From Apus apus (taxonomy: Eukaryota; Chordata; Aves; Apodiformes; Apodidae), in assembly GCF_020740795.1 (NCBI RefSeq), contig NC_067295.1:3906501-3970500 (forward strand): DNA of 64,000 nt. The letters are read 5' to 3'. Numbering within the stretch: the first letter of the stretch is position 1; every line of letters starts with the position of its first letter. Shown piece after piece: positions 12,301 to 22,985 of the stretch. The position numbers were made by a program, and so were the translations under genes. The notes beneath the pieces are model-generated. The model saw nothing but the letters and a program-made list of their open reading frames with translations. It was not told the origin of the DNA and did not search any database.

Positions 12301-15300
12301 ACTTTTCAGTCCTAAAGCACTTGCTAAAATGCCTTGAAGCACCCAAACTGGTGTGTGACCTGCCCGTGGCTTCCCAGAGCCACGAGCCACATCATCATGG
12401 CTTTGCTGGGTCCCTGGGAGGGCAGCAGTGTTGGCTGGAGGCTGTTGGGGACAAGCTGCTCATCTCCTTCCACCCCAGGAACACTTCCAGGGTGTCCACA
12501 AGCAATGACACGGAGCTGGTAATGACTGTGGACTCAGCCAGCTGGGCAGGAGACTTGCTGCAGGGGCTCAGATAGAAGTTTGGAGTGGTGTGTCCCTTCT
12601 TCTCCTCATGTTCTTGCACTGAAAAACCCTGGAGCTCTGCCTGGCTGCTAGCAATCCTCCTTCTCCTGACCTCAGTGGCACAGAGCTGGGGCTGGGAATC
12701 ATGCAGCCTGGAGCAGCTCTGCTATGAAGACAGGTAAAGAGAGTTGGGGCCATTCAGCCTAGAGAAGAGAAGGCTCCAGGGAGACCTTATAGCACCTTAC
12801 AGTACTTGAAAGGGGCCCCCAGGAAAGCTGAGGAGGGGCTTTTCCTCAGAGAAGACAGTGATAGGACAAGGGGTGATGGTTTTAAACTGAGAGAGGGGAG
12901 ATTTAGGTTAGATATTAGGAAGAAATTCTTCACTATAAGGGTGTTGAGGAACTGGAATGGGTTGCCCAGGGAGGTTGTTGATGCCCCATCCCTGGAGGTT
13001 TTCAAGGCCAGGTTGGACGAAGCTTTGTGCAGCCTGGTCTAGTGGTTCCCTGCTCATGGCAGGGGGGTTGGAACTTGATGATCTTGAAGGTCCCTTCCAA
13101 CCTTAAAGATTCTATGATTCGCCTGGGGCTCTTGGCTGCTCTTGGCACAGCTCTGCTCCTGAGCAGAGGGGCCAAAAAATGTGCCCAACTAACCCCAAAA
13201 TTCAATGCTGGCTGCTCTGGGAGGGCCCTGCTGCACCCAGGCACTTTGCAGCCAGGTCCTGCTTCCACCATGGTCCATTTCCCATCCTTCTATGGGATGA
13301 TACTTGTTAGAAAGCAGGGCAGGAAAACAAGAGCAATCTCTTCCCAGGTAAAAAAAAAAAAAGAAAGGTCCTCCTCAAGGCTTTTTCTCCATCCAGGAAA
13401 AGAAAATGTTTGGGGTGTGCTGTACCAGCACGGGTTTGGGCTTCGGGGATACACAGGCTGTTCAACCTGATCCCGTTGGGACAGTAGGGATGGCTCTTCC
13501 TACCTCTCCATCCTCGTACTGAAGCTAGGAAGAATATTTGCACCCCAGGGATCCCTTTCCAAAGGGTCCAGGTGCCCCTTGGTCCCAGGGGGATGCTGTG
13601 GGAACTAGCCCTGCTGCTGCTCCCTGTTTCTGCTCTGAACAGCAGTGGCCAGGATGGAGGGGAGATGGCACAGGGCTTTGTTAAAACAAATACATTCAAG
13701 GAAAAGGCCTCGTCCATGTTTCCTCAGCAACCATCACGTCACTCGGCACGTCTGGGCTCCCTCCCCCCTTATTATTATTAAAAGGGAAAAGAAAGGGAAG
13801 CAGAAAGCGAAGGGGAGCTGGGGACAGTCTCCTGGCAACGCTGGGGACAGTGATGTCCTCCTGCCAGGGGGACATGGCTCCGGCACAGGGAGCCTGGCCA
13901 GCCCTTGAGGCTGGAGTGGCGGGATGGACAGGGTGTCCCTGGGATGCAGGTAATGGCACACCAGGCACGGCCACCTCCCAGGGATGCCCAGCTGCTTCCC
14001 AGCCACGGCAGCCTGGCCAAGCCCTGATCGATCCAGCCTGGGGCCTCGATTTGCGGAGTGGGGGGAGCTCAATCCCCTCTGTTTCTTTCCCTTAACTCAA
14101 GGCATTTTGGGGCTGGGGACAGGGTCCCCGTGTGGCCTGTCACTGCTGCCTGCTGGGGAGGCCCCGCACGCCCGGGCTCACGGTGACCACACTCCCCCCG
14201 CACCTCCAGTCCTTGCAACCGGAGCTGTTTAATCCCTCCGGCTGGCTCGGCAGGGCCAGCGCTGAGCGGCTCTGGCGCTGGAGCTGCTGCGGGGGCTCGG
14301 GGGGTGGCGGGAGGAACTTCTACTGCCCTCCCCGGTGCCCTGGACTGACAGGTCACCCTGTGCCCGGCAGCAAGGTCCTGCCAGCCCCCTCGCCGGGCAC
14401 AGCCCAGCTGTGGAACGAGCCACAGATGGTGCTGGAGCTGAGAGCAAGCAGGGTCAGAAGGCAACAGCAGCAGTCCAGGTCCTGCAGAGCAGCCCCGCTG
14501 GGCTCAGCCATCCTGATCTCAGCCACTCCAGAAAGGATCCTAAAACCCTAGATTGCCACGAGCAGCCAGGAAAGGATCACTTTCTGTTTGCCCTTTTCTT
14601 ATTCCCTTTCTCTCAGCCTCCATTGCTGGGTCCTGACAGAAAAGGATGCTGAGCAGGGCAGGGCTTTGCTCCCACCTGTTATCACAGACACACATTTAAT
14701 TCACCACTTTCTGCAGCATTAGGTGCCTTGCAATGGACTAGCCAAGCTCAACACTATTTTTTATCACTGTGTGTTTATCTGACAGGGGAAATCGATCCAT
14801 TCTTGCAAGTGCCAAGAGCAAGCTGATACCTCAGACTAAGAGAAAGAGAAATAAAATACAGGTTTCCAAGGGAGGGTGGTGGGGTTCCCCCCTGCAGCAA
14901 TCTGTGCTGGGTCCCCATGGGCAGGAGGTGGGTGCAGGTGGTACCCAGAAACCAAAGGCATGGCAAGGGATACCCTGGTTGGAGCTGGGCACGTGAAGGT
15001 GTGACATGAAGGTGTCACCACTGGATAGGTTATGGAGCCACAACGGGTCCCCTCACAGCCCATGTCCCCTCTTCTGGGGCTCTTCCCGCTGCTGCCATGC
15101 CTGCCCTCTCCTGCCCGCAGCAGCAGGCAGAACTGTCTCCTGCCTTCTGGTCTCCAAGCCATGGCAGCTGTCGGGAAACATTTCCCCCTCTGCTGGGAAA
15201 TGCCTCTTCCTGAGCCTCAGCTGAGCAAGACCCTGGGGTCCTGGCACAGGGGGCCAGGCAGACGGACAAGCTGTGCCCAGTCCTGGCCTCACTTCTGCCG

Positions 15301-18113
15301 GGCAGCTGGAGCAAAGCTGAGCTGAGGTGAAGCTCCAGGCTGGGGAAGTGGTGGATGTCCCTGTGCAGACCCCTCCAACAGGGCTTTCCTCCAGACCCCT
15401 TCCCCTGAGAGTGTTTCTCACCCTGGTTCTCTCTGCAGGTTCATGAATCACCGTGTCCCGTCCAACTGCAGGTACCAGCCCACGGAGTACGAGCACGCGG
15501 CCAACTGTGCCACCCACGCCGTGAGTCCCTGTTCCAGGGTGAGGGAGGATGGTGCTTAGGTCTTCAGGATCCCCAGAAACACAAAAAAAAGTCTGTGTTC
15601 AGCCCTGGAACACCTCCTGAGGGTCTTTGGGTTGTGATGAGGTAGATGTGCTCCAGGTGCTCCCAGGGAGCAGGGATACTCTCCCCTCTCTGCCCTGGGA
15701 AGCTGGTCTGCATCTCCCTTGCTTTCACCTGCTATGGCCCCGTGTCCCCAGGGAAGCCAGCTGTGAACTTAGTGGAGCAAGAGTATTTTGCAAAGCTCCC
15801 TGAAAATGGAGTGGTTTTGACAGCAGCAATGGTAACAGGTGCCCTGTGGGGTGGTCCCCACAGCCATGGGAGCAAGTGCTCCTCACATCAAGCTTTCCCT
15901 CAGGAGTGTACCACTCAGAGCCCTAGGAGATGTCTCAGAGGTACCCATTCTTCTTGTGCTTTCCTTCTCCCCCATCCTTCCACCTGGAGAAGCTAATTTG
16001 GAGAAGGAGAGACCCTACCTGGCTGGTGCAGGTGGTCAGCCTGTCCCTTGTGGGTGGTAGCTTTGTCCAGAAGCAGAAGAAACACCTACAAGGAAAAGCA
16101 GAGACTGTATTGTAGCTCCTCAGTGGAAACCCTGAGAGTCAACAACAGGTTTGCTTCTCCCTTCCAGTTCTGGATCCTACCCAGCATCCTTGGCAGCTCC
16201 ATCCTCTACATCCTCTCTGATGACCACTGGGAAACCATCTCAGCCTGGATCTATGGTTTTGGCTTGTCCAGCCTCTTCATTGTCTCCACCATTTTCCACA
16301 CCATCTCCTGGAAGAAGAGGCATCTCAGGTACCAGCCCTGATTCCTCAGGGCTCAGGAGGAGGGATAGGGTCTGGAGGCCCCTGGTGCCACAGGTTGTGA
16401 CCCATCTGTGTCTGTCCATCACTCAGGACTGTGGAGCACTGCTTGCACATGTTTGACAGGATGGTGATCTACTTCTTCATCGCAGCTTCATATGCACCCT
16501 GGTGAGTTGCTGGTGGGTGAGGGTCATCAGTTGGCCCCACTGGAGTGGAGAACATCAGCCTGGCTCCAACAAATAGGGTTTCCATCTCCAGCTCTGCTCC
16601 AGGCCGTACCTTCCCCCCTTCCACAAAACCTTCCTATTCTGTAGATTTCAACCCCTTTAAGTTGAAGTTACAAGCTGGGAGGTCCCTTTGGTGGGACAGC
16701 CATGGGAGTGAGGGCAGTATTTCCCCCTTGGTGCCCCCAGCCCCGACCAGGGTGCTGCCCTGGACCCCCCTCACCACAGACCTGGGTCTTGCAGGCTGAA
16801 CCTGCGGGAGTTGGGTCCCTGGGCTTCCCACATGCGCTGGATCATCTGGATCATGGCATCGATTGGAACAGTCTATGTTTTCTTCTTCCATGAGAGGTGA
16901 GTGACTCCTCCCAGCTCTGCCAGCCCCTCTGAACGCCCCGAGGTAGCTGAGCTGCAAGGGAGAGCAAGAAGGATGGAAAGGGACAGACAGACAGATAGGG
17001 ACAGGGTCTTTGGGCAGCCTCCTGGCCAAACGGCAGTGGAGGGCTTTTTTGGACCACGTCCTTCCCCATCTGCACTCTGGCTTTAGGAGCTTTTTGTGGC
17101 AGGGATGTAGGAGAAAGACATGGAAGCAAGGATGCGTGAGCAGGGATCTGCTGCCATGAGGTGCTTCTTCCACACGGTGGCACCAAATAGAAGCAAAAGG
17201 CCCCAGACGTCTCTCCAAAGCCGCAAACAGCTGGATCTGAGCTGGGGTCTCCCAAGCCAGAGTGAGGGGTCCAACACCGCGGAGCAGGGTGCCAGCCCCG
17301 CCACAGTGGTGTGGCTCAAGGACGTGGGACCTGCCCTGGTGGCACCACCACCCCTTTTCCTACAGCACCGCTGCAGACACTGCAGGTGTAAAACTCGGTG
17401 CTCCCTCTGCACCCACCTCCAAGGAGCTTCTCTGTCGGTCGCAGGTACAAGCTGGTGGAGCTGGTGTGTTACGTTATCATGGGCTTCTTCCCTGCCTTGG
17501 TCATCCTCTCCATGGTAAGCCACTGCTGGGAAGCACCTGGAGGGACAAGTACCAGCACAGCTGGTTTGTCTCTGGTGGGTCGGTGTGGTCCAGGCTATGT
17601 GATGGATAAAGCCAACCCCAAACACCACGTGGCCTGTCTCTGTTTTAAAAGTGATTTGTGTGCCCAGCAGATACCAGCTGCATCTCCAGCAGAACTCCTG
17701 CCTGGGCTCCGTTGTGTTGAAATCCTCCCAGCAAAGCCGGGCTGCTGGTTCCCTGCTGCCTTGCTGGATGGGAGGGGACAGCAGAAGGCAAATTGAGGGT
17801 CCTGCCTTCACCCTACAGCTGGGACCACGCTTCTGGTCCTGATGGAACGGAGGGGAAAGGGCAGGAGTGGCGTGGCCACCGCTGAGCCCTCCTCCCTGCT
17901 TCCTCCCAGCCCAACAGGGACGGCCTCCTGGAGCTGGTGGCTGGTGGACTTTCCTACTGCCTGGGCATGGTCTTCTTCAAAAGCGACGGCCGCATCCCCT
18001 TCGCCCATGCCATCTGGCACCTCTTTGTGGCCATCGGAGCTGGCATCCACTACTACGCCATCTGGAGGTACCTCTACTGGCCCGGCGCGCTGGAGGCTGA
18101 AACATCCCGGTAG
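3217..18113 (+). CDS. MMD2: MMD2 (PAQR10), seven-transmembrane PAQR-family Golgi protein, complete
   Basis: Coding exons are 3217-3263, 15439-15520, 16168-16328, 16427-16501, 16795-16896, 17445-17514 and 17910-18113. All introns are GT-AG, phases agree at every junction, and the total is 741 nt or 246 aa, the usual length of the human protein. The start [16 protein letters not shown] and the blocks [20 protein letters not shown] and [15 protein letters not shown] are hallmarks of MMD/MMD2. PAQR features are visible: S83-x3-H87 in the second helix, D107 and the H212-x3-H216 motif in the last helix, the likely metal-binding set of the superfamily. Seven hydrophobic segments fit a multipass protein. 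Family knowledge: PAQR10 and PAQR11 (MMD) sit in the Golgi and favour Ras retention and signalling there. The ATG at 3217 has a G at -3 and matches the human start. An out-of-frame ATG lies 14 bases upstream. The identification is firm; MMD is excluded by closer agreement with MMD2 residues. Confidence 0.97.
11416..11530 (-). repeat. MIR-like SINE fragment
   Basis: On the plus strand the order is TTATTATCCTTACTT, a degraded gaggaaa-type block, GAAGTGACATGACAGAGGTTAG, then a run matching the tail of the tRNA-related MIR head. This is the order seen in the reverse complement of the MIR/CORE-SINE consensus. Divergence is high, so the assignment is by pattern of blocks, not by a continuous match. 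Confidence 0.42.
11850..11876. repeat. Poly-C tract
   Basis: This is an almost unbroken run of C with one A and a few flanking bases, in MMD2 intron 1. Length is likely to vary between individuals and assemblies. No function is suggested. Confidence 0.85.
12735..13120 (+). mobile_element. CR1 LINE, 5'-truncated 3' end
   Basis: This is the typical CR1 3' region: GGCTCCAGGGAGACCTTATAG, then GAAATTCTTCACTATAAGGG, then TGGGTTGCCCAGGGAGGTTG, and finally the diagnostic end CCTTCCAACCTTAAAGATTC followed by TATGATTC. The open frame at 12806-13042 inside it is the artefact often predicted as a protein in bird genomes. The copy is 5'-truncated, as most CR1 copies are, and lies in sense orientation in MMD2 intron 1. 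Confidence 0.93.
14150..14420. promoter_or_regulatory. CpG-rich patch in MMD2 intron 1
   Basis: Between CpG-poor flanks, this patch is CpG-rich and contains GGCTCGGCAGGGCCAGCGCT and a G-rich run GGGGGCTCGGGGGGTGGCGG. It lies about 1 kb before exon 2. It may be an internal promoter or enhancer, or only a compositional island. No exon is recognised in it. Confidence 0.3.
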
Positions 18114-20004
18114 ATGCCTTAAAGACACAGGTGGAGCCAACCAGCACACGGGGGGAGCAGCCTGTGCCCTGGGCTCACCCCCGACCACCCGCCCCGTGGG
18201 CAGCAGCTGCTGGTGCCCTTCCCGCAGGGACTGGAGAGCCTGGAGGTTGATTTTAAACTGATTTTTTTTTTTTTTTAAATTAATTTTTTAACCTGTTTAT
18301 TTTTTTTTATAGCCAGGTTTTGTAACGCAGGGACCAAGCAACCGATGGGCTGCGGGACATGGGGGAGCAACTGCTCACCAGGGGCTTGGGGGGAGAGGGG
18401 CTCGCTCACCAGCCCGGCCCCGAGCATCCCATGGGAGTGGGGACTTGGCTGGGTTCAGCAGCTGGAGCCCTTGACATGGGCCACCTGGAGGAGCTGGGAT
18501 GATGGGGAGACCTGACCCCTTTCCCTCAGGATGCCCAGGCATGTGTCTGCCCCAGTCGGAGAGAGGGGCACATCAGGGCTGCTGCACCACCGGGGCTCAG
18601 CTCCTGAATGGTCCTAAGTCATGTCAGCATGAACCACCTTCTCCCGAGTTCTTGATGGGAAGGTCTGGACTCAAAGAAGCCTTACACGAGACCGAAACTT
18701 GAATCTCTTTTGAATCTCTTTTTAAGGGTCCCCAGAGTGCCCAAGTATTGGAAAACTCTTTCTCTAAGCCAGTATTAAGTACATAACTTGCTGTATCCCT
18801 CCTGGATGAACCCTCAGATCTCCCATGGACATCTTCTCTCTGGGGTGTTTTGTTTTCCTCTCTGGTCCTGGTGGCAGCCCTGAAGCACAGCCCTGCTCCC
18901 AGGCTCTGCCACCTGTGCCTTTGCCTGGCAGGGAGCAGAGGGGCCATCCAGCTCCTGGCATCCAGCTCCTGGCATCCACCTGGCTGGGGTCAGCCCATCC
19001 ACATCAGGGGATCTGCATTGTCCTCAAGGGAGGGATTAACCTCCTTGGACTGGGATCACGGCCTGCCTGTCTTCTCCACTCCCGTTTTCATGATTAACCT
19101 CTTGCTCAGTATCCGATTTAAATCCAGTTTTGGAAGGAATTCTGACATTCCCAGGAAAGCTGTAGGGAAGGGATGTATCCATGTGATTCTCTGAGGTGAG
19201 CTGTGATAGGGAGGTCCTAGTGATGCTGTTTTTAAACACCTAACCATGGCTACACAGTGCTCTCCAAGGCAGGGTAATGGGACATAGAACACCTGCCCAG
19301 CCATCAGTAGCAGCTCCTATCCTGATGGAGTGGGAAAACCACACCTCATCCCACTCCTTAAACACACCAGAGTTGCTGGAGCTGGGAGGGTCTGGTGGGT
19401 GCCAGGCTGTGTGACAGGAGCTGGCTGGCAGAGCAGCCCTGCCTGCACCCTCTCTAAGAGCTCTCCTACTTCTCCTGCACCTCTGGCAGCATTCCAAGGT
19501 GCCAAGCTCCTGGCTCTGTCTCTCTTCCCATGAAACTTAGGGTCTCCCCAGCCTGCGGTGCCCTGGGCCAGCTCTCCAGGGCTGTGTCATTTTGCAGCAA
19601 ATTACCAAAGGAAAGGTGTCCAGGTACTCTCCCCCTCTTGACAGGGGTCACCAAGTCAGCAAAAAACCTGCTGGGTTTTTGCTTCCATAGGCAGAAGGTT
19701 CCAATAAGGAGTTGCTAGTCCAACATGGAGCTGCTGGGAGGTCTCTGCCTGGGGCACCCCAAAGCAGCCTTTGGGCTGGGACACCTTCTGGGGTAAGGGA
19801 TAGTCTTAGTGACAGGGGGTGGATGACTGTGTGAGCCCAGTCTCTGCTGCTGCCTCTCCCAGGCTCTCAGGTCCCAGCCCTTGCTCCATCACCTGCTGCA
19901 GAGGGGAGGAGAAGGCTGAGTTACAAGTAACCAGCAGCTGGGGGAGTAGGTTTGGGGTTGGAATAGCAGGATATGGGGTCCCAGGGTGGGAGCTGCCATT
20001 TTTT

Positions 20005-20145
20005 CTCCCTGGCAAGTTGTTACCCTTCTCTGTGCCTCAGTTTTCCCATCTGTAAAATGGGTGTGAAGACACTGCCCTACCTCACAGGACTTATGTGAGG
20101 ACCCTGTGAAGCTCCTGGAGCATGACCAGTGCTTTACAAACCCAC
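20005..20145 (+). repeat. MIR-like (CORE-SINE) element in the MMD2 3' UTR
   Basis: The blocks GGCAAGTTGTTACCCTTCTC, TGTGCCTCAGTTTTCCCATC, TGTAAAATGGGTGTGAAGAC, CCTACCTCACAGGACTTATG and TGAGGACCCTGTGAAGC follow in the same order as in the MIR consensus. The match is much better than expected for neutral sequence of that age in a bird. The element is in the same orientation as MMD2 and lies in the presumed transcript. Confidence 0.75.
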
Positions 20146-20909
20146 TTCAATTTTCACTGAGTCCAGAGGATTGGATTTCCAGACCCACCACAGGGCATGG
20201 TGACAAATACCACTCAGCCTGCCTGGGTCTCCTTCCCCTCCATCACTAAATCCCACAGGGGAACCCCCCTGGGGACAGACCATAGACACAGCAGTCCCAT
20301 CCACCAGGCTAATGTCCCTTGGCAAGGGCTGAGGATGCCCAGGGACCACTGCTGCATTTTGTCCCTAGGCTTGATCTCAAGGGATTTCTCTCAGAAGCCA
20401 TTTTGCCACTGGGGGCTTTCAGCTGTAAATCCATCCCAAGGGCTCTTGAGGCACAGAGAGGTGCCAGAAGGACCTTTCTGAGGCCTCTTCATCTCAGCCT
20501 CCTGCTGAAAACCCAGGGCAGGTCAGCTGCCTGGGTGGGAATGGGTGACCAGGCTCCATCAGGGACGTTGCCATCCTGCCTTCACCCTGGATTTGCTGAG
20601 TGGGCTTTTCCACATTTGTGAAGCCCCCCCTCTTCTCTTGCTTCTTGAAGTCATTCCCTTGCAAAGCAAAGTGGGGGACCCAGAGCAGGCTATCGGATTG
20701 TCCTCCTATTTTATACTAATTTTAAATGACTTGTAACGTTCAGGACGTATCCAGAGGAGGGTTTGATCAATCTTTTTAGCATCTCGTGTTTTTCACTGTC
20801 CGTTCTTGTTCGATCAGTATTTTATATTTAACACAGTATTGGATCAAATTAAAAACAACTGTGAGGAATAGAACGTTCTCAAATATTGTTTCCTGTGGAG
20901 TAGGATTGA

Positions 20910-20915
20910 AATAAA
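20910..20915 (+). terminator. MMD2: MMD2 polyadenylation signal AATAAA
   Basis: AATAAA sits at the end of an AT-rich block (20700-20960). An ATTAAA variant lies near 20847, and further AATAAA/ATTAAA copies lie near 20951 and 20978, so alternative 3' ends are likely. The exact cleavage site is not visible. Confidence 0.6.
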
Positions 20916-20935
20916 AAACTCAAGATACCTCACTA

Positions 20936-22060
20936 TTGCCTGCTTATGAATTAAAATGAGCTTCCCTGCAGCATCTGGAAATAAACCCATTTTCTATCTG
21001 ACTTGCCTTGCAAGGCATCACTTCCCAATGAGGAGAGGAGCCACTCGACCAGCTGCAGGAGGCCCTGCTGGCAGTGATGGGGTGCTGAGCACCCACTCAC
21101 CTTGGTGCATGGATGGCATTGGCATCTGCTGGCGTGGCCTGCTGAGGAGGGGATCAGTGCTGCTTCACCCTTTGCACCAGCTGCACGGGGAAAATCAGGA
21201 GTCTGAGGATGGGTTGAGCTCCAAGCTGCAGAGTTTCCTTAAAAACAAAAGAGCTGTTGAGGTCGTGGGCCTGGCTGAAGGGTTTGCCAGCAGCTCAGCA
21301 GGGTGGTTTCAGTGTAGAGCCCTGCACACCCACGCTGGCCCTGTCATTTCCCTTCCTGTGGTGACCAAGTCTGTGGGTGACACATGTTGAGGGCCTGGGC
21401 TGCCCCCACAGGGAGGAAGGATGCTGGGCCCAGGAGGAGGAAAACCTGTGGCAGAGCAGGCAGGGAGGAAGCACTGCTTGCTGCAGACCCCAGAGGGGAA
21501 CCCACCGTCACCCACCAGCCTCTCCCACGGGCACTGGGTGCTCTTGGAGAGGGTGAATTTTCCCCCACCCAGGGAACCAGCCAGCTGACACTGCCAGCCC
21601 CAGGATCTGCACATCCCCTGGCTGCCCTCTTGCTCACACTGCTCCATCCTAATTATGACAGGGCAGGATCCCCCAATGGCTGCGATGCTGAGCAACTTAC
21701 CTGGAAAACCTGGGAGAGTTCCCTGCTTCCAGGGGCAGCTGAACTCACCCTGAAACCTGAGCCACAGCTTTCACCTTACCCATAATCTCTTTGCTGGTGG
21801 TGAGGGGGCAGGACCGGGAGGTCTCCTAGCTTGGTTTTGGTGCTGTCATTCCTCAAGGATGTCTGGGTGGCAGACCCACCTTCCCACCCAAAGCATAACC
21901 CTGCAGCACCAGATGGAGAAACACCCGTTTCACCAAAAGGAGACTTTTTAACTGAGGGAGGCAGAGCATCAGTGACCACCTGGTCTTGAGCAACACCCGG
22001 GAACAGCCGCCATCCACCCCTTCCCGATTCCAACCACCCACAGGAGCCTCCAGGTCGACT
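20936..22060. other. MMD2-RADIL intergenic region
   Basis: This is a short gap of about 1.1 kb between the MMD2 3' end and the RADIL CpG island, both on the plus strand. No conserved exon or clear transposon is seen. It must contain the RADIL upstream regulatory DNA. Confidence 0.55.
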
Positions 22061-22396
22061 TCGGAGCTTGTTCGGTGGAACCCGTTCAGCCATCGCCGGC
22101 AGCTGCCCGCGCAGCCCTGCCCGTCTCGCTGCTCTTCGGGCAGTAGAAGCCGCGGCCTGGGAAGACCCGGCCGGGAAGGCGCAGCCCCCGCGGGGCGCGG
22201 TGCGGGGCGCGGTGCGGGGCGCCGTGCGGGGCGCGGTGCGGGGCGCGGTGCGGGGCGCGGTGCGGGGCGCGGTGCCGCCGGGGGGCGCCCTAGAGCCGCT
22301 CCGCTCGCCGCGCTCCGCCCCGCTCCCCGCGCAGCCCCGGCGGCTCCGGGCGCTGCAGCCGCCGGGGTCGCGCCGAGCCCCGCCGAGCCCCGCACG
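22060..22396 (+). other. RADIL: RADIL non-coding exon 1 and CpG-island promoter
   Basis: A very CpG-rich stretch ends in CCCCGCACG followed by a strong donor GTGAGTAT at 22397. No start codon in a RADIL frame is needed here, because the first coding exon (from 29412) has its own acceptor and its start codon, so this is best read as a 5' UTR exon. The transcription start is not defined. A 12-bp minisatellite occupies 22190-22273 within it or just upstream. The assignment to RADIL rests on position, strand and the donor. Confidence 0.6.
22190..22273 (+). repeat. 12-bp GC-only minisatellite, 7 copies
   Basis: The unit GCGGGGCGCGGT repeats seven times without a gap; only the third copy differs (GCGGGGCGCCGT). 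All units are C, G and T only, with two or three CpGs each. The array lies in the RADIL CpG island about 120 bp before the exon 1 donor. Confidence 0.95.
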
Positions 22397-22758
22397 GTGA
22401 GTATCGGGCCGGGGGGGGGGGTGGTGGCGAGGACAGACCCTGCCGGAGATATCCCCTCCCCTCTCCTTCCCCTACCCCCTTTTTTTTTTTTTTTTTCGGG
22501 TGCCGGCCGGACAGATCTCCCTCATAACACCCCCGGGACCCCCCGCCCCCGGGAGCCTCTTCCCCCGGCCAGCCGGTCCCCCACTCCTGCTCGGACGGGA
22601 ATGCTTGTTGCTCGTCCCCTTGGCAAGTGGAGGCGGGAGGAAAGCGGCGGTGAGGGTTGGAGCTTGGTCCGGTTGCCGTTGGAGACCCGACCCGACCCAA
22701 CCTGCCCGGCTGCCTCCCGGACAGCACCGGGCGGGCTGGGCTGTGCTGGGGGGATGCA

Positions 22759-22985
22759 GCACCTGGGGATCCTTGTCCCATGGCCACGCACCTGGGGATC
22801 CCTGTCCCATTGTAGTCCCCTTGGGGTCGTGTTCCCATTGCCAGACACCTGGGGACCCTTGTCCCTTTGCAAGTCCCTTGGGATCCTTCTCCCCATCGCG
22901 AGTCCCTTGGGATCCTCCTCCTCATTGCACGCCCCTCAACCCTTTATCCCAGTGCACGCCCTTTGGGACCCCCCTGCTATTCCAC
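22759..22985 (+). repeat. Degenerate 28-29 bp minisatellite, 8 units
   Basis: Units start at about 22759, 22788, 22815, 22844, 22872, 22901, 22929 and 22956, giving a spacing of 27-29 bp. The shared core is CACCTGGGGATCCTTGTCCC followed by ATTGCA, drifting to TCCCTTGGGATCC in later copies. The open frames across it are a by-product of the repeat. Confidence 0.9.

Larger units (their letters stand above)
3264..15438 (+). other. MMD2: MMD2 intron 1 (12.2 kb)
   Basis: The intron runs from a GTAAAG donor to a CTCTCTGCAG acceptor. No second gene is recognisable inside it. It holds a CR1 LINE 3' end (12735-13120), a MIR-like fragment (about 11416-11530), a poly-C tract (about 11853-11875) and a CpG-rich patch about 1 kb before exon 2 (14150-14420). 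Long first introns often carry enhancers; nothing here proves one. Confidence 0.8.
18114..20935 (+). other. MMD2: MMD2 3' UTR (about 2.8 kb)
   Basis: No coding exon follows the TAG stop at 18111-18113, and the first strong poly(A) signal cluster appears near 20910. Early in the UTR, 18250-18315 is a U-rich/AU-rich stretch with long T runs and a UUUAUUUUUUUU segment, which could bind AU-rich-element proteins. A 14-bp unit (CATCCAGCTCCTGG) is repeated nearly three times at about 18944-18984, and a MIR-like SINE lies at about 20005-20145. The UTR end is inferred from signals only. Confidence 0.6.

Noticed and set aside
12806-13042. 79-codon frame containing [20 protein letters not shown]
   Set aside because: This is the familiar spurious frame within the CR1 3' region, not a host gene.
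22759-22985. Regular spacing resembling a CRISPR array
   Set aside because: There are no conserved repeats alternating with unique spacers; the units are adjacent and drift together. It is a minisatellite in a vertebrate intron.
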